From positions 1-64,000 of the forward strand of contig NZ_QICS01000015.1 in NCBI RefSeq assembly GCF_003201285.1: DNA of 64,000 bases, read 5' to 3'. Below, one piece after another: positions 18,228-27,124 of the stretch; the first letter of the stretch is position 1, and each line of letters begins with the position of its first letter. The position numbers were made by a program, and so were the translations under genes. Below the pieces are notes generated by a model, which saw only the letters and a list, made by a program, of their open reading frames with translations, was not told the origin of the DNA and ran no database searches. This DNA comes from Lachnotalea glycerini (GTDB lineage: Bacteria > Bacillota > Clostridia > Lachnospirales > Lachnospiraceae).

Positions 18228-19166
18228 ATGGAAGTACCAGTTTATTTATTTACAGGATTTTTGGAAAGTGGGAAAACTGGATTTATAAAGGATACCATAC
18301 AAGACCCCAATTTTTCACATGGTGAAAAGACATTAATTATTTTGTGTGAAGAAGGGTTGGAGGAGTTTGATGAAACATTTTTAAAAGAAAACGGCGCTTC
18401 AATTGTTATTGTGGAAAGTGAAGAAAAATTCACCGGGCAATTTCTGAAAGACTGTAGCGTGAAATACGATCCCGAACGGGTTTTTATTGAGCTGAATGGA
18501 ACATGGGATACCAAGAAATTCCTAAATATGAGTTTTCCAAAATATTGGGAAGTGATTCAGATTATAACCTTAATTAACGGAGAAACCTACCAGTCGTATA
18601 TGAACAATATGCGTTCTATGCTGGTTAATCACTATACAGATTCGGATATGGTAATATTTAATCGCTGTACGAATGATATGGATAGGGCAGCATTTCGAAG
18701 AAGTGTAAAGGCAGTGAATCGAAAGGCACAGGTATATTTTGAGGGAGATGAGCTTGATTCTCAGGATACTTCTGAATTATTACCGTTTGATTTGAATGCA
18801 GAAATAATAGAGATTGAAGATGATGATTACGGCATCTGGTATATAGATGCTATGGATCATCCTGAAAAGTATAAAGGAAAGACTATTTCCTTTACTGCGT
18901 TAGTTTACAAACCAAAACAGTTAAATGAGGGATTGTTTGTTCCAGGTAGACATGCTATGACATGCTGCGCAGATGACGTTTCCTTTATTGGGTTTATTTG
19001 TAAGAGTCAGAACGCAGATAAGCTAAAGCATAGACAGTGGATTAAAATTACGGCAGAAGTTCGAATCGAATACAGAGAGGAATATAAAGGCAAAGGTCCC
19101 GTACTATATGCGAAAAAAATAGCCGCCGGTAAGAAACCTGAGGAAGATTTGGTTTATTTTTATTAA
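18228..19166 (+). CDS. CobW-like GTPase fused to a YcgQ/TIGR03943-like C-terminal domain
   Basis: 312 residues. Residues 1-170 resemble a CobW GTPase with P-loop FTGFLESGKTGFI, but the CxCC metal motif of the partner is missing. Residues 205-312 look like the C-terminal domain of the YcgQ (UPF0703, TIGR03943) membrane proteins, around GRHAMTCCADDVSFIGF. In Bacillus-type genomes YcgQ and YcgR occur near zinc-responsive CobW genes. The fusion suggests that both parts act in the same metal pathway. The domain call is from memory of the family and needs a profile search. Confidence 0.75.
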   Translation: MEVPVYLFTGFLESGKTGFIKDTIQDPNFSHGEKTLIILCEEGLEEFDETFLKENGASIVIVESEEKFTGQFLKDCSVKYDPERVFIELNGTWDTKKFLNMSFPKYWEVIQIITLINGETYQSYMNNMRSMLVNHYTDSDMVIFNRCTNDMDRAAFRRSVKAVNRKAQVYFEGDELDSQDTSELLPFDLNAEIIEIEDDDYGIWYIDAMDHPEKYKGKTISFTALVYKPKQLNEGLFVPGRHAMTCCADDVSFIGFICKSQNADKLKHRQWIKITAEVRIEYREEYKGKGPVLYAKKIAAGKKPEEDLVYFY

Positions 19167-19194
19167 AATATTTTTGATATACGATTCTTAAGAG

Positions 19195-19231
19195 AAAAAT
19201 ACCTTTTTATTTTGAAAGGTATTTTTTTTTT
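19195..19231 (+). terminator. Terminator of the CobW pair
   Basis: Arms AAAATACCTTT (about 19196-19206) and AAAGGTATTTT (19215-19225) are followed by a run of T. This is a strong intrinsic terminator. Confidence 0.9.
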
Positions 19232-19266
19232 GGGAAATACTAAAGTAATAGAATCACAAAAGATAA

Positions 19267-19326
19267 TTGACAATACAGTTATATATACACATGTATTGAC
19301 AAAAAATAAAATTCGTGTCATAGTAA
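19267..19326 (+). promoter_or_regulatory. Putative promoter and operator of nadABC
   Basis: Two TTGACA boxes (19267-19272 and 19296-19301) lie upstream of nadA. The second pairs with CATAGT at 19319 at 17 bases. Between them ATACAC/ATGTAT (19285-19296) forms an inverted repeat of ATACA and TGTAT. A niacin-responsive repressor such as NiaR is the usual controller of these genes in Firmicutes, but I cannot match this site to its consensus with certainty. Confidence 0.45.
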
Positions 19327-19376
19327 ATAACGGAGTATGGAAAATACATGGTAGGAATAATGGATAGGAGAAATAC

Positions 19377-20291
19377 ATGAAGGATTTAGTAGAGGAAATT
19401 AATCAATTAAAGAAAGAGAAAGACGCTGTTATATTAGCACACTATTATGTAATGGATGATATACAAGATATTGCGGATTATGTGGGTGATTCATATTATT
19501 TGAGCGAAATAGCCACTCAGGTTTCACAAACCACAATTTGCTTTGCTGGTGTTAAATTCATGGGTGAGAGTGCTAAAATATTATGTCCGGATAAGACAGT
19601 GTTGCTTCCAGAGGTATTGGCAGACTGTCCAATGGCCGGAATGGCTGATGTAGATAAAATTATAGAAATGAAAGAAAAATATAATGACTTAGCAGTTGTA
19701 TGCTATATCAATTCTTCGGCAGAACTTAAAATGTATTCTGATGTTTGTGTGACAAGCTCAAATGCAATTAAAATTGTAAAAGCACTTCCAAATAAAAATA
19801 TTTATTTTATACCGGATGAGAATCTAGGTAGATACGTGGCATCGCAAGTGCCTGAAAAAAAGTTCATTTTTAATGAAGGGTTTTGTCATGTGCATACTAG
19901 TATTTCAAAAGAAAATGTTTGGAAAGCAAAAATTGCAAAACCCCAAATGAAAGTACTTGTACATCCAGAATGTAAAAAAGATGTACTTGAATTAGCAGAT
20001 TATATAGGAAGCACATCAGGAATAATTGACTATGCAACAAAAAGTAAAAGCAGTGATTTTTTAATATGCACGGAATTAGGAGTATTACATGAGCTGAAAG
20101 AGAAAAATCCTGATAAACATTTCTGTTCGGTAGGACATAGGCAATTTTGTCCTAATATGAAAAAGATAACACTTGAGAAAGTAGCCAATAGCTTAAGAAA
20201 TATGGAAACAGAGGTCAAGATAGCAGAGAATATGAGAATAAGAGCGTTCATGCCCTTAAAGAAAATGTTGGAGTTGGCAAATGGAAGATAA
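19377..20291 (+). CDS. nadA: Quinolinate synthase
   Basis: Condenses iminoaspartate with dihydroxyacetone phosphate to quinolinate, the second step of de novo NAD synthesis, using a [4Fe-4S] cluster. The protein is 304 residues. AHYYVMDDIQDIADYVGDS is the N-terminal family signature. Three cluster cysteines are in LADCPMAGM, FCHVHTS and RQFCPNM. nadB begins 11 bases before its stop. Confidence 0.97.
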   Translation: MKDLVEEINQLKKEKDAVILAHYYVMDDIQDIADYVGDSYYLSEIATQVSQTTICFAGVKFMGESAKILCPDKTVLLPEVLADCPMAGMADVDKIIEMKEKYNDLAVVCYINSSAELKMYSDVCVTSSNAIKIVKALPNKNIYFIPDENLGRYVASQVPEKKFIFNEGFCHVHTSISKENVWKAKIAKPQMKVLVHPECKKDVLELADYIGSTSGIIDYATKSKSSDFLICTELGVLHELKEKNPDKHFCSVGHRQFCPNMKKITLEKVANSLRNMETEVKIAENMRIRAFMPLKKMLELANGR

Positions 20292-21600
20292 TTTATATGA
20301 TGCAATTATTGTAGGCACAGGTGCAGCCGGTTTATTTACGGCTCTATCCTTGCCTAACGAATGCAAGGTTTTAATGATTACAAAGGATGAAATAACAAAA
20401 AGTGATTCCTATCTGGCACAGGGAGGTATTGCCACGTTGCGCAGCTTAGACGATTACGATTCGTATTATGAGGATACGATGAAAGCAGGTCGATATAAAA
20501 ATAACCCTGAATCGGTACAAGAAATGATATGTTCTTCTCAAAATATTATTTCAAAATTGGTAGATTATAAGGTAGATTTTGATAAGACGAAAGAGGGTAC
20601 CTTTGAATATACAAGAGAGGGAGGGCATTCAACTTATAGAATTCTGCACCATCAGGATATAACGGGTAAGGAGATAGTAGAAAAGCTTTTGATGGAAGTA
20701 AAAAAGCATAATAATATAAGTATTTTGGAAAATACATGGATGCTTGATTTGATTATCAAGAATAATGAATGCAGCGGAATTGTTTCAAGTTGTGAGGAAG
20801 AACTTAGCTGTTATTATGGAAAAGCAGTTTATCTTGCTACGGGAGGGCTTGGAGGAATTTTTAAAAACTCTACCAATTATTCTCATATTACCGGTGATGG
20901 TTTGTGTATATCTCTGCGACATGGTATTGAAATTCATGATATCAATTATATACAAATACATCCTACTGTATTGTATTCTCAAAAGGAAGGCAGAAGATTT
21001 CTGATATCAGAGTCCGTTCGAGGAGAGGGAGCCGTATTACTCAATGAAAAAAAAGAGCGCTTCGTTAACGAATTATTGCCAAGAGATTTACTGACTGAGG
21101 CTATTTATGATGAGATGAATAAATATCATACCAATCATGTTTATTTAAGTCTTGCAAATATAAAAAAAGAAAAAATATTGAGACATTTCCCTAATATTTA
21201 TAATAGATGTCTGGAGGAAGGGTATGATGCATTTGATGAATTGATACCCGTAACGCCGGCACAGCATTACCTTATGGGTGGTATTAAGACAAATATCAAT
21301 GGAAGAACATCAGCAAAGCATCTTTATGCAGTTGGTGAGACAGCTTGCAACGGAGTACATGGTGCAAATCGGCTGGCTAGTAATTCCTTACTTGAAAGTC
21401 TGGTATTTGCAAGAAATGCAGCAAGATGTTTTGTAGAAAGTGACTACAATCATGTGGTTCTTCAACCTTGTGCAAGAGTAGATTTAGAAAAATACAAGGA
21501 TAAGAATCAGTGGCAAAAGGAGAATAGAAAATTGCTTTCAAATGAAATAAAGAGAAGGGATAAGAATTTTTATGATAAATGGTGTAAATTTAAAGGTTAA
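20281..21600 (+). CDS. nadB: L-aspartate oxidase
   Basis: FAD enzyme that oxidises L-aspartate to iminoaspartate for NadA. It has the FAD motif VGTGAAGLFTA, LAQGGIATL, the substrate-site HHQDITGKEI and TPAQHYLMGGI. At 439 residues it is shorter than the usual 500-540. The C-terminal helical domain after the FAD-binding GANRLASNSLLE is cut down to a few dozen residues, as in some Clostridia. The start ATG overlaps nadA and the end overlaps nadC by 29 bases. Confidence 0.95.
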   Translation: MEDNLYDAIIVGTGAAGLFTALSLPNECKVLMITKDEITKSDSYLAQGGIATLRSLDDYDSYYEDTMKAGRYKNNPESVQEMICSSQNIISKLVDYKVDFDKTKEGTFEYTREGGHSTYRILHHQDITGKEIVEKLLMEVKKHNNISILENTWMLDLIIKNNECSGIVSSCEEELSCYYGKAVYLATGGLGGIFKNSTNYSHITGDGLCISLRHGIEIHDINYIQIHPTVLYSQKEGRRFLISESVRGEGAVLLNEKKERFVNELLPRDLLTEAIYDEMNKYHTNHVYLSLANIKKEKILRHFPNIYNRCLEEGYDAFDELIPVTPAQHYLMGGIKTNINGRTSAKHLYAVGETACNGVHGANRLASNSLLESLVFARNAARCFVESDYNHVVLQPCARVDLEKYKDKNQWQKENRKLLSNEIKRRDKNFYDKWCKFKG

Positions 21601-22441
21601 TATAGATGAATACCTGCTCAATGCATTGAGAGAGGATATAACGAATGAGGATGTTACAACAAACGCTGTGATGAGAGAAGAAGCAATAGGAGAGGCGGAG
21701 TTGATATGTAAAGAAGATGGAATCATATGCGGACTTGGGGTATTTGAAAGAGTATTTCAATTGTTGGATAGCAACATCGTTTTTGAAACGTCTTATAAGG
21801 ATGCAGACCGTGTAAAGAACAAGGAATTAATAGGAGTCATTGAGGGTGATATCCGTGCAATTTTGTCAGGTGAGAGAACGGCACTTAATTATTTACAAAG
21901 AATGAGTGGAATTGCAACTATTACAAATGAATATGTAAAGGAATTAAAGGATTATAAGACAAAACTACTTGATACCAGAAAGACAACTCCAAATATGCGT
22001 CTCTTTGAAAAATATGCGGTTACGGTAGGAGGAGGAGCCAATCACAGGTATAATTTATCAGATGGCATTTTACTTAAAGACAACCATATAGGGGCGGCAG
22101 GCAGTGTCACAAGGGCGGTTAAAATGGCTAGAGAGTATGCACCTTTTGTCCGTAAAATAGAAGTAGAGGTAGAAACTCTTGAAATGGTTAAAGAAGCCCT
22201 AGAAGCAAAAGCAGATATTGTCATGTTGGATAATATGAGTAATGAGGATATGGCAGAAGCCGTGAGAATAATTCATGGTAAGGCTCAGACAGAATGCTCG
22301 GGTAATGTTACGAAAGAGCGATTGCTGGAAATTGCCGAAATCGGAGTTGATTTTGTATCGTGTGGAGCTCTAACACATTCCGCTCCTATTTTAGATTTTT
22401 CACTTAAAAACTTACATCCGAAAATGAAGTTACAAAAATAG
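21572..22441 (+). CDS. nadC: Nicotinate-nucleotide pyrophosphorylase (carboxylating)
   Basis: Converts quinolinate and PRPP to nicotinate mononucleotide. The 289-residue length is normal. Active-site segments LREDITNEDVTT, SGERTALNYLQRMSGIAT, LDTRKTTPNMR and VGGGANHRYNLSDGILLKDN are intact. It is the last gene of the overlapping nadABC operon. Confidence 0.97.
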   Translation: MINGVNLKVNIDEYLLNALREDITNEDVTTNAVMREEAIGEAELICKEDGIICGLGVFERVFQLLDSNIVFETSYKDADRVKNKELIGVIEGDIRAILSGERTALNYLQRMSGIATITNEYVKELKDYKTKLLDTRKTTPNMRLFEKYAVTVGGGANHRYNLSDGILLKDNHIGAAGSVTRAVKMAREYAPFVRKIEVEVETLEMVKEALEAKADIVMLDNMSNEDMAEAVRIIHGKAQTECSGNVTKERLLEIAEIGVDFVSCGALTHSAPILDFSLKNLHPKMKLQK

Positions 22442-22518
22442 TAAAAACTATATGTTTTGTGTTTTAAATCAATAAAAAATAAATAACGAATAAGAAAACA
22501 ATATTATTGTCAAGTTAA

Positions 22519-22560
22519 AAGCCTATTATATCCCAATGAAAGTATAATAGGCTTGATTGT
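22519..22560. terminator. Bidirectional terminator between nadC and the lytic transglycosylase
   Basis: Arms AAGCCTATTATA (22519-22530) and TATAATAGGCTT (22543-22554) lie between convergent genes, with T-rich sequence on the plus side. Confidence 0.8.
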
Positions 22561-22561
22561 T

Positions 22562-23335
22562 TTATAAAGTAGAAGAGGTCAAGAGATTCAATATAGCAGG
22601 TGAATAATTAATTTGATTTAAAGAAGAGTTATCTGAGGCAGATTTATTCTTTGATTCATCAGACTCATCATCATTATTTGTTATTTCTTTATTATTAATA
22701 AAAAGATTAATAAAAGTTAAATAATCATCATAGTTAAATAAATCCTTTAATTCTTTTATCTTTTCTTGTAGACTATCGGAAAGCCCTTTATCACTGCTTG
22801 TTGTATTGTTATAAGATGTAGACGCAGAATAGGTAGTATCCGGCACATCAACTCCAGATTGCATGTAAGCAGTAACCTTTACGACATAATCTTGTGTTTC
22901 CTTAAAGGGTGGAATACCGCCATATTTATTTACGTTATTGCCTCCAGCGTTATAGGCAGCTAAGGCATAAGAGATATTTCCATCATAGGTATTTAATAAC
23001 TCTGATAAATATTTAGCACCACCCATAATATTTTGCTCTGGATCAAAAGAATCTGTAACTCCTAAGGAGGAAGCGGTTGCAGGCATAAGCTGCATAATTC
23101 CTTGAGCACCACAGCGAGAAACAGCATCCGCATTAAAGTTTGATTCCTGTTTTCCAACAGCCTTTAATAAATTGACCGAAATATTATATTTATTGGCGGC
23201 ACGCTCAAAAATATCACTTAAAGTAGAAGTTTCTCCCAAATATGAAGAAAATGATCCAGTTACACTTGTACTGGAAACATTATTATCTTTAGTACTTACA
23301 TTTTCATAACCGTCTACTCGATTTACTCCTAACAT
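22562..23335 (-). CDS. Lytic transglycosylase (SLT domain)
   Basis: 257 residues. The SLT domain is at residues 38-155: KAVGKQESNFNADAVS holds the catalytic glutamate, GIMQLMPATA and ALAAYNAGGNNVNKYGG are the other family motifs. The enzyme cuts peptidoglycan between MurNAc and GlcNAc. There is no N-terminal signal peptide; the first 35 residues are Ser/Thr-rich. The C-terminal 90 residues are low-complexity. Flagellar rod-associated transglycosylases can look like this, but no flagellar gene is adjacent. Confidence 0.88.
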   Translation of the reverse strand: MLGVNRVDGYENVSTKDNNVSSTSVTGSFSSYLGETSTLSDIFERAANKYNISVNLLKAVGKQESNFNADAVSRCGAQGIMQLMPATASSLGVTDSFDPEQNIMGGAKYLSELLNTYDGNISYALAAYNAGGNNVNKYGGIPPFKETQDYVVKVTAYMQSGVDVPDTTYSASTSYNNTTSSDKGLSDSLQEKIKELKDLFNYDDYLTFINLFINNKEITNNDDESDESKNKSASDNSSLNQINYSPAILNLLTSSTL

Positions 23336-23590
23336 GTATTCACCTCATTAATTATTTTAAAGTATAATTTTAAACATCTGCTACGTTATTGTTATATCTA
23401 ATTTTATAGTAAAATCATAATAATTACAAGTATTTATTGATAATTTATGAAAAATTTATTCATTTATATGATAAATGCAGAAATAGTATTTTTAGATATT
23501 CAAATAAAGCGATTTACTTTAAGATATCCTTTACATAGAATCCCTATAAAATAATGTGAATAGATGTTTGAAGTTTAGATAAGGAATGAT

Positions 23591-23619
23591 TTGACTAACC
23601 AGATTGAATAAACTATAAT
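23591..23619 (+). promoter_or_regulatory. Promoter of the tautomerase gene
   Basis: TTGACT (23591-23596) and TATAAT (23614-23619), 17 bases apart, lie in a 314-base gap between divergent genes. The rest of the gap (23336-23590) is AT-rich with no other feature seen. Confidence 0.75.
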
Positions 23620-23649
23620 GTGGTAAAAAGAGAAGTAAAGGAGAGTTAT

Positions 23650-23994
23650 ATGCCATATATAAGTACAAAAACAAACGTAGAAATTAGTAAAGAAAAAGAG
23701 ATAGCCATGAAAGAAAGGTTTGGAAGAGCAATAGAATTAATACCGGGGAAAAGCGAAAATTGGTTAATGTGCGCTTTTGATGGAGGACAATCTATGTATT
23801 TTAGAGGGGATGGAAGCAACAATATAGCATTTATTGAAGTGAAAATTTTCGGAAAGTCTACAAAAGAAGCTTATCAAGCATTAACAAAAAAGATTACGGA
23901 AATTATAAGTGAAGAACTTCTTGTTTCAACGGATAAGATTTATGTAAAATATGAGGAAGTAAGTATATGGGGATGGGATGGTAGCAATTTTTAA
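23650..23994 (+). CDS. MIF/tautomerase-superfamily protein
   Basis: 114-residue protein resembling macrophage migration inhibitory factor. The start ATG 23650 gives MPYISTK, placing the catalytic proline at position 2 as the family needs after Met removal. An AAAGGAGAG ribosome site fits this start. The conserved segment SENWLMCAFDGGQSMYFRG follows near residue 40. The natural substrate is unknown. Some members have tautomerase activity on phenylpyruvate-like compounds. Confidence 0.85.
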   Translation: MPYISTKTNVEISKEKEIAMKERFGRAIELIPGKSENWLMCAFDGGQSMYFRGDGSNNIAFIEVKIFGKSTKEAYQALTKKITEIISEELLVSTDKIYVKYEEVSIWGWDGSNF

Positions 23995-24063
23995 TTCAAT
24001 GGAAATTGAGTGAATCACTAATTGGTAAGAAAAATTTTTCATAATGTATTAGGGAGGATAGCT

Positions 24064-24849
24064 ATGTATCAACATCATAAGGAATCATTAGAAATTTTGG
24101 TTGAATTCTTTAAGAAAAGAGAAGAAGTAATTGCAATTGTATTTGGGGGATCAGTAGCTAAGGGAACGGAAAGACCGGATTCAGATCTAGATGCAATGAT
24201 TATTGTAACGCAGGAAGAATATGAAAAGAGAAGAATAAACAAAACACTTTCTGAAACGATTAACGGAATGTGTACTTATGAGAAAGGATATTTTGATATT
24301 AAGTATATGACTAAGGAGTATCTTCAGATGGCGGTACATAAAGGAAGTGAACCAACCAGGAATTCTTTTTTGTGTGCCCGGGTTTTATTCAGCAAGGATG
24401 ATGAAATTGAGAGTATTGTGAATCAAATCCCTATTTTTCAAAAGGAAGAAAAAGATGATAAACAGCTTTCCTTTTATAGTGCACTGATGGTGAATTATCA
24501 TTATTTCTGGAAAGTTTGTAAGCCGGAAGGTTATATGAGAATCCATGTGATGTCTGAAATAATCTATATGGTATACCGTATGATACTCCAAAAGAATGAA
24601 GTGCTGTTCGCATCCAACCGAAAGCTGGAGGAAATAGTTGAACAGATGAAGTATAAGCCAAAAGAAATTGTAGTGTTGGGTAAAAGCTTTGCTAAATCAG
24701 GACTGGACAGTGATTGTGATGCATTTGTTACAGCTTTTTTGGAATGGTCGGATTACAAAGAGGAGGACTATAGTAAAGTTTTGACAAGATATCAGGAGGA
24801 CTATGAAACTTGGTGGTTAAAGCCCAGACCATTGGTAAATGAGTGGTAG
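24064..24849 (+). CDS. Nucleotidyltransferase-domain protein
   Basis: 261 residues. The N-terminal pol-beta-type nucleotidyltransferase core has GGSVAKGTERPDSDLDA (about residues 27-43), with both metal-binding aspartates. The remainder is helical and could be the substrate-binding half seen in aminoglycoside-type nucleotidyltransferases. The substrate is not known, so a resistance role is only a possibility. ATG 24064 is chosen for the GGGAGG upstream. Confidence 0.75.
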   Translation: MYQHHKESLEILVEFFKKREEVIAIVFGGSVAKGTERPDSDLDAMIIVTQEEYEKRRINKTLSETINGMCTYEKGYFDIKYMTKEYLQMAVHKGSEPTRNSFLCARVLFSKDDEIESIVNQIPIFQKEEKDDKQLSFYSALMVNYHYFWKVCKPEGYMRIHVMSEIIYMVYRMILQKNEVLFASNRKLEEIVEQMKYKPKEIVVLGKSFAKSGLDSDCDAFVTAFLEWSDYKEEDYSKVLTRYQEDYETWWLKPRPLVNEW

Positions 24850-24912
24850 TAAAAAAGTAGAAAAATGAATTGGGGAGCTGATGCGTTAAAGAAGTAGGTA
24901 AGGAGGGAACGA

Positions 24913-26091
24913 ATGGTGAGTAAAATAGCATTTTTCTGTATTCCGGCACATGGACACACCAATCCTACATTAGAAGTTGTTAAGGAATTGGTAAAGAGGG
25001 GAAATGAAGTCTGGTATTATTCTTATGATACAATGAAAGATAAGATAGAATCTACAGGAGCAAGGTATATTTCTTGTGATAAGTATGATATCCAGATGAA
25101 TTTAAAACCAGAAGATGCGGAGCGTGTTGGAAAAGATATTGCTTTTTCAATGGAAATATTAGTGAACACTACGCTGGCATTAGATGAGGCAATTATTGAG
25201 GAAATGAAGGACTGGAAGCCGGATTGCATTGTAGCGGATTCTATGGCTGCATGGGGGAAAATGACTGCTTTTAAGTTAAATATTCCATTTGTTTCATCTA
25301 CAACTACTTTTGCATTTAACCGATATTCTTCTAAAATTATGAAGCAAGGAATCATTCCTCTATTTAGTATGTTGCTTTCAATGTCAAAAGCAAAGAAGAG
25401 CATCAAGAAGCTGCGGGATAAGGGATATCCGGTAAAGGGCGTATTGTCAATGATACAAAATGATAATGAAACCAATACAATTGTATACACTTCACCAGAA
25501 TTTCAGCCATGCGCTGAGACATTTTCGGATAAGTATACTTTTGTTGGACCATCTGTACGTCAAATCGACTATAAAATCACAAAGACTGTTACAAAGACTA
25601 TTTACATATCTCTTGGTACGGTAAATAATCAAGATAGTTCCTTTTTTCGGAATTGTATGTTAGCATTAAAAGACAGTGATATGAACGTGATAATGTCAGT
25701 TGGTGATGTGATTGATATGGCTTTGTTGGGCAATATTCCCGCAAACTTTCAAGTTGAAAGAAGTGTAAACCAAATTGAAGTATTACAACAAGTAGATTTA
25801 TTTGTCACGCATTGTGGAATGAATAGTGTAAATGAAGCACTGTATTATAAAGTACCGTTGATACTGTTTCCACAGACAAGCGAACAGGGCGGGGTAGCCT
25901 ACCGTGTAAATGAATTAGGTGCTGGAGTCTATTTGAAAGACAATAGTGTGTCGGCTATAAAGGAAGCGGTAAAAGAGATACTCAATAATCCCATTTACAA
26001 AAAAAATGCAGAAATAATAGCAAAAGACTTTCATAAATGTGGCGGTCCTAAATTGGCGGCTAATAAAATATTAGAAGTTGCCGGGAAATAA
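24913..26091 (+). CDS. GT1-family glycosyltransferase (macrolide MGT type)
   Basis: 392-residue GT-B fold enzyme. The N-terminal acceptor domain starts IAFFCIPAHGHTNPTLEV, with the catalytic His of the family. The C-terminal donor signature is VTHCGMNSVNEALYYKVP, followed by QTSEQ. Relatives transfer UDP-sugars to macrolides, lipids or plant phenolics. The acceptor here is unknown. A good AAGGAGGG lies upstream. It sits in a run of small accessory enzymes. Confidence 0.88.
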   Translation: MVSKIAFFCIPAHGHTNPTLEVVKELVKRGNEVWYYSYDTMKDKIESTGARYISCDKYDIQMNLKPEDAERVGKDIAFSMEILVNTTLALDEAIIEEMKDWKPDCIVADSMAAWGKMTAFKLNIPFVSSTTTFAFNRYSSKIMKQGIIPLFSMLLSMSKAKKSIKKLRDKGYPVKGVLSMIQNDNETNTIVYTSPEFQPCAETFSDKYTFVGPSVRQIDYKITKTVTKTIYISLGTVNNQDSSFFRNCMLALKDSDMNVIMSVGDVIDMALLGNIPANFQVERSVNQIEVLQQVDLFVTHCGMNSVNEALYYKVPLILFPQTSEQGGVAYRVNELGAGVYLKDNSVSAIKEAVKEILNNPIYKKNAEIIAKDFHKCGGPKLAANKILEVAGK

Positions 26092-26208
26092 AAATTATTT
26101 AATCTCTAAGCTAAAATTTGAAAGGCGAGGTATAAACCATGATTGTAATTATGCAAAGAGAGATGTAGCAGAAATAATTATGAAAAATCAGAGGAGATTG
26201 AAAATAGT

Positions 26209-26772
26209 ATGAAAGAAGTTTATGAAAAATGTCCAGTATTGGAAAATGATAAATATTTATTGCGGTTGGTTGAGATAGATGATGCTAAAGATTTATTAAA
26301 AGTGTATAGTGATGTAAGGGCAGTTCCCTACTTTAATAGTGATAATTGTAATGGTGATAATTTTTTCTATAAAACGTTTGTACAAATGCAAGAGGCAATA
26401 AAGTATTGGATTTTGGAGTATGAGAGAAAAGGATTTGTAAGATGGTCAATAATTGATAAAAATAGTAATGAAATAATTGGGACAATTGAATTATTTCATA
26501 GAACTTCCCAAGATCATTTTAATGCATGTGCAATTCTGAGGATGGATTTAAGAAGTGACTATGAAAATGAAAAATGTGTCTATGAATTATTAACGATTAT
26601 ATTATCCACTGCATATGATTTGTTTGAATGCACTATGATAGCGACAAAAGCTGCATCATTTGCAAGGGAAAGAATTGATTCATTAAAGCGTATTGGTTTC
26701 AAACAATCAGAAGATAAATTGACAGGTCATGATGGAACGGAATATGGTAACTATTGGATTCGCTTAAAATGA
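26209..26772 (+). CDS. GNAT-family N-acetyltransferase
   Basis: 187 residues of the RimJ/RimL type. LRLVEIDDAKDLLKVYSD begins the fold, WSIIDKNSNEIIGTIEL is the central beta strands, and SFARERIDSLKRIGFKQ is the C-terminal helix and motif. The family transfers acetyl groups from acetyl-CoA to amines or protein N termini. The substrate is unknown. Confidence 0.8.
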   Translation: MKEVYEKCPVLENDKYLLRLVEIDDAKDLLKVYSDVRAVPYFNSDNCNGDNFFYKTFVQMQEAIKYWILEYERKGFVRWSIIDKNSNEIIGTIELFHRTSQDHFNACAILRMDLRSDYENEKCVYELLTIILSTAYDLFECTMIATKAASFARERIDSLKRIGFKQSEDKLTGHDGTEYGNYWIRLK

Positions 26773-26911
26773 TAACAAGGAGAGCTACATAGTAAGTCGC
26801 ACTTTTATATAATAGAAGTAGGATGGATTTTATAAAATAAGAGAGTGCTAAATATTATATGAAAATGTAAACGGAGAAGTTAAGTGTTTTATTAGAGCTC
26901 TATAGTCTTGA

Positions 26912-26942
26912 GTATCCCAGATTATTTTTGGGATACTTTTTT
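26912..26942 (+). terminator. Terminator after the GNAT gene
   Basis: Arms GTATCCCA (26912-26919) and TGGGATAC (26929-26936) are followed by TTTTTT. Repeat copy B starts just downstream. Confidence 0.85.
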
Positions 26943-26944
26943 AG

Positions 26945-27013
26945 TTCACAGGAAAGACCTTGGTGGTAACGTAAAAAAGTTTGATTCCTATGAAATAAAA
27001 ACACGATGCGCAT
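26945..27013 (+). repeat. Dispersed structured intergenic repeat, copy B (short)
   Basis: Truncated copy of the element. The segment from GGAAAGACCTTG to ATGCGCA matches copy C almost base for base, including the GTAACGTAAAAAAG spacer and TTCCTATGAAATAAAA. The left arm is altered (TTCACAGGAA instead of TTCATAGGAA). The two downstream hairpins of copies A and C are missing. Confidence 0.85.
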
Positions 27014-27041
27014 TCAAAAACATAAATAGTACAAATACCTA

Positions 27042-27071
27042 TTTACTATAAACAACACTTTGTTGTATAAT
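27042..27071 (+). promoter_or_regulatory. Promoter of the chemoreceptor gene
   Basis: TTTACT (27042-27047) and TATAAT (27066-27071), 18 bases apart. An inverted repeat ACAAC/GTTGT lies in the spacer. Confidence 0.6.
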
Positions 27072-27124
27072 GAACATGAATATTATTAATAATATGCAAA
27101 GTAGATAAAGAGAGGAGTTATTTA

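Noticed and set aside
26139-26168. Tiny ORF of nine codons with a GGCGAGG site before the GNAT gene
   Set aside because: Too short to support a function and not conserved in any way I can see.
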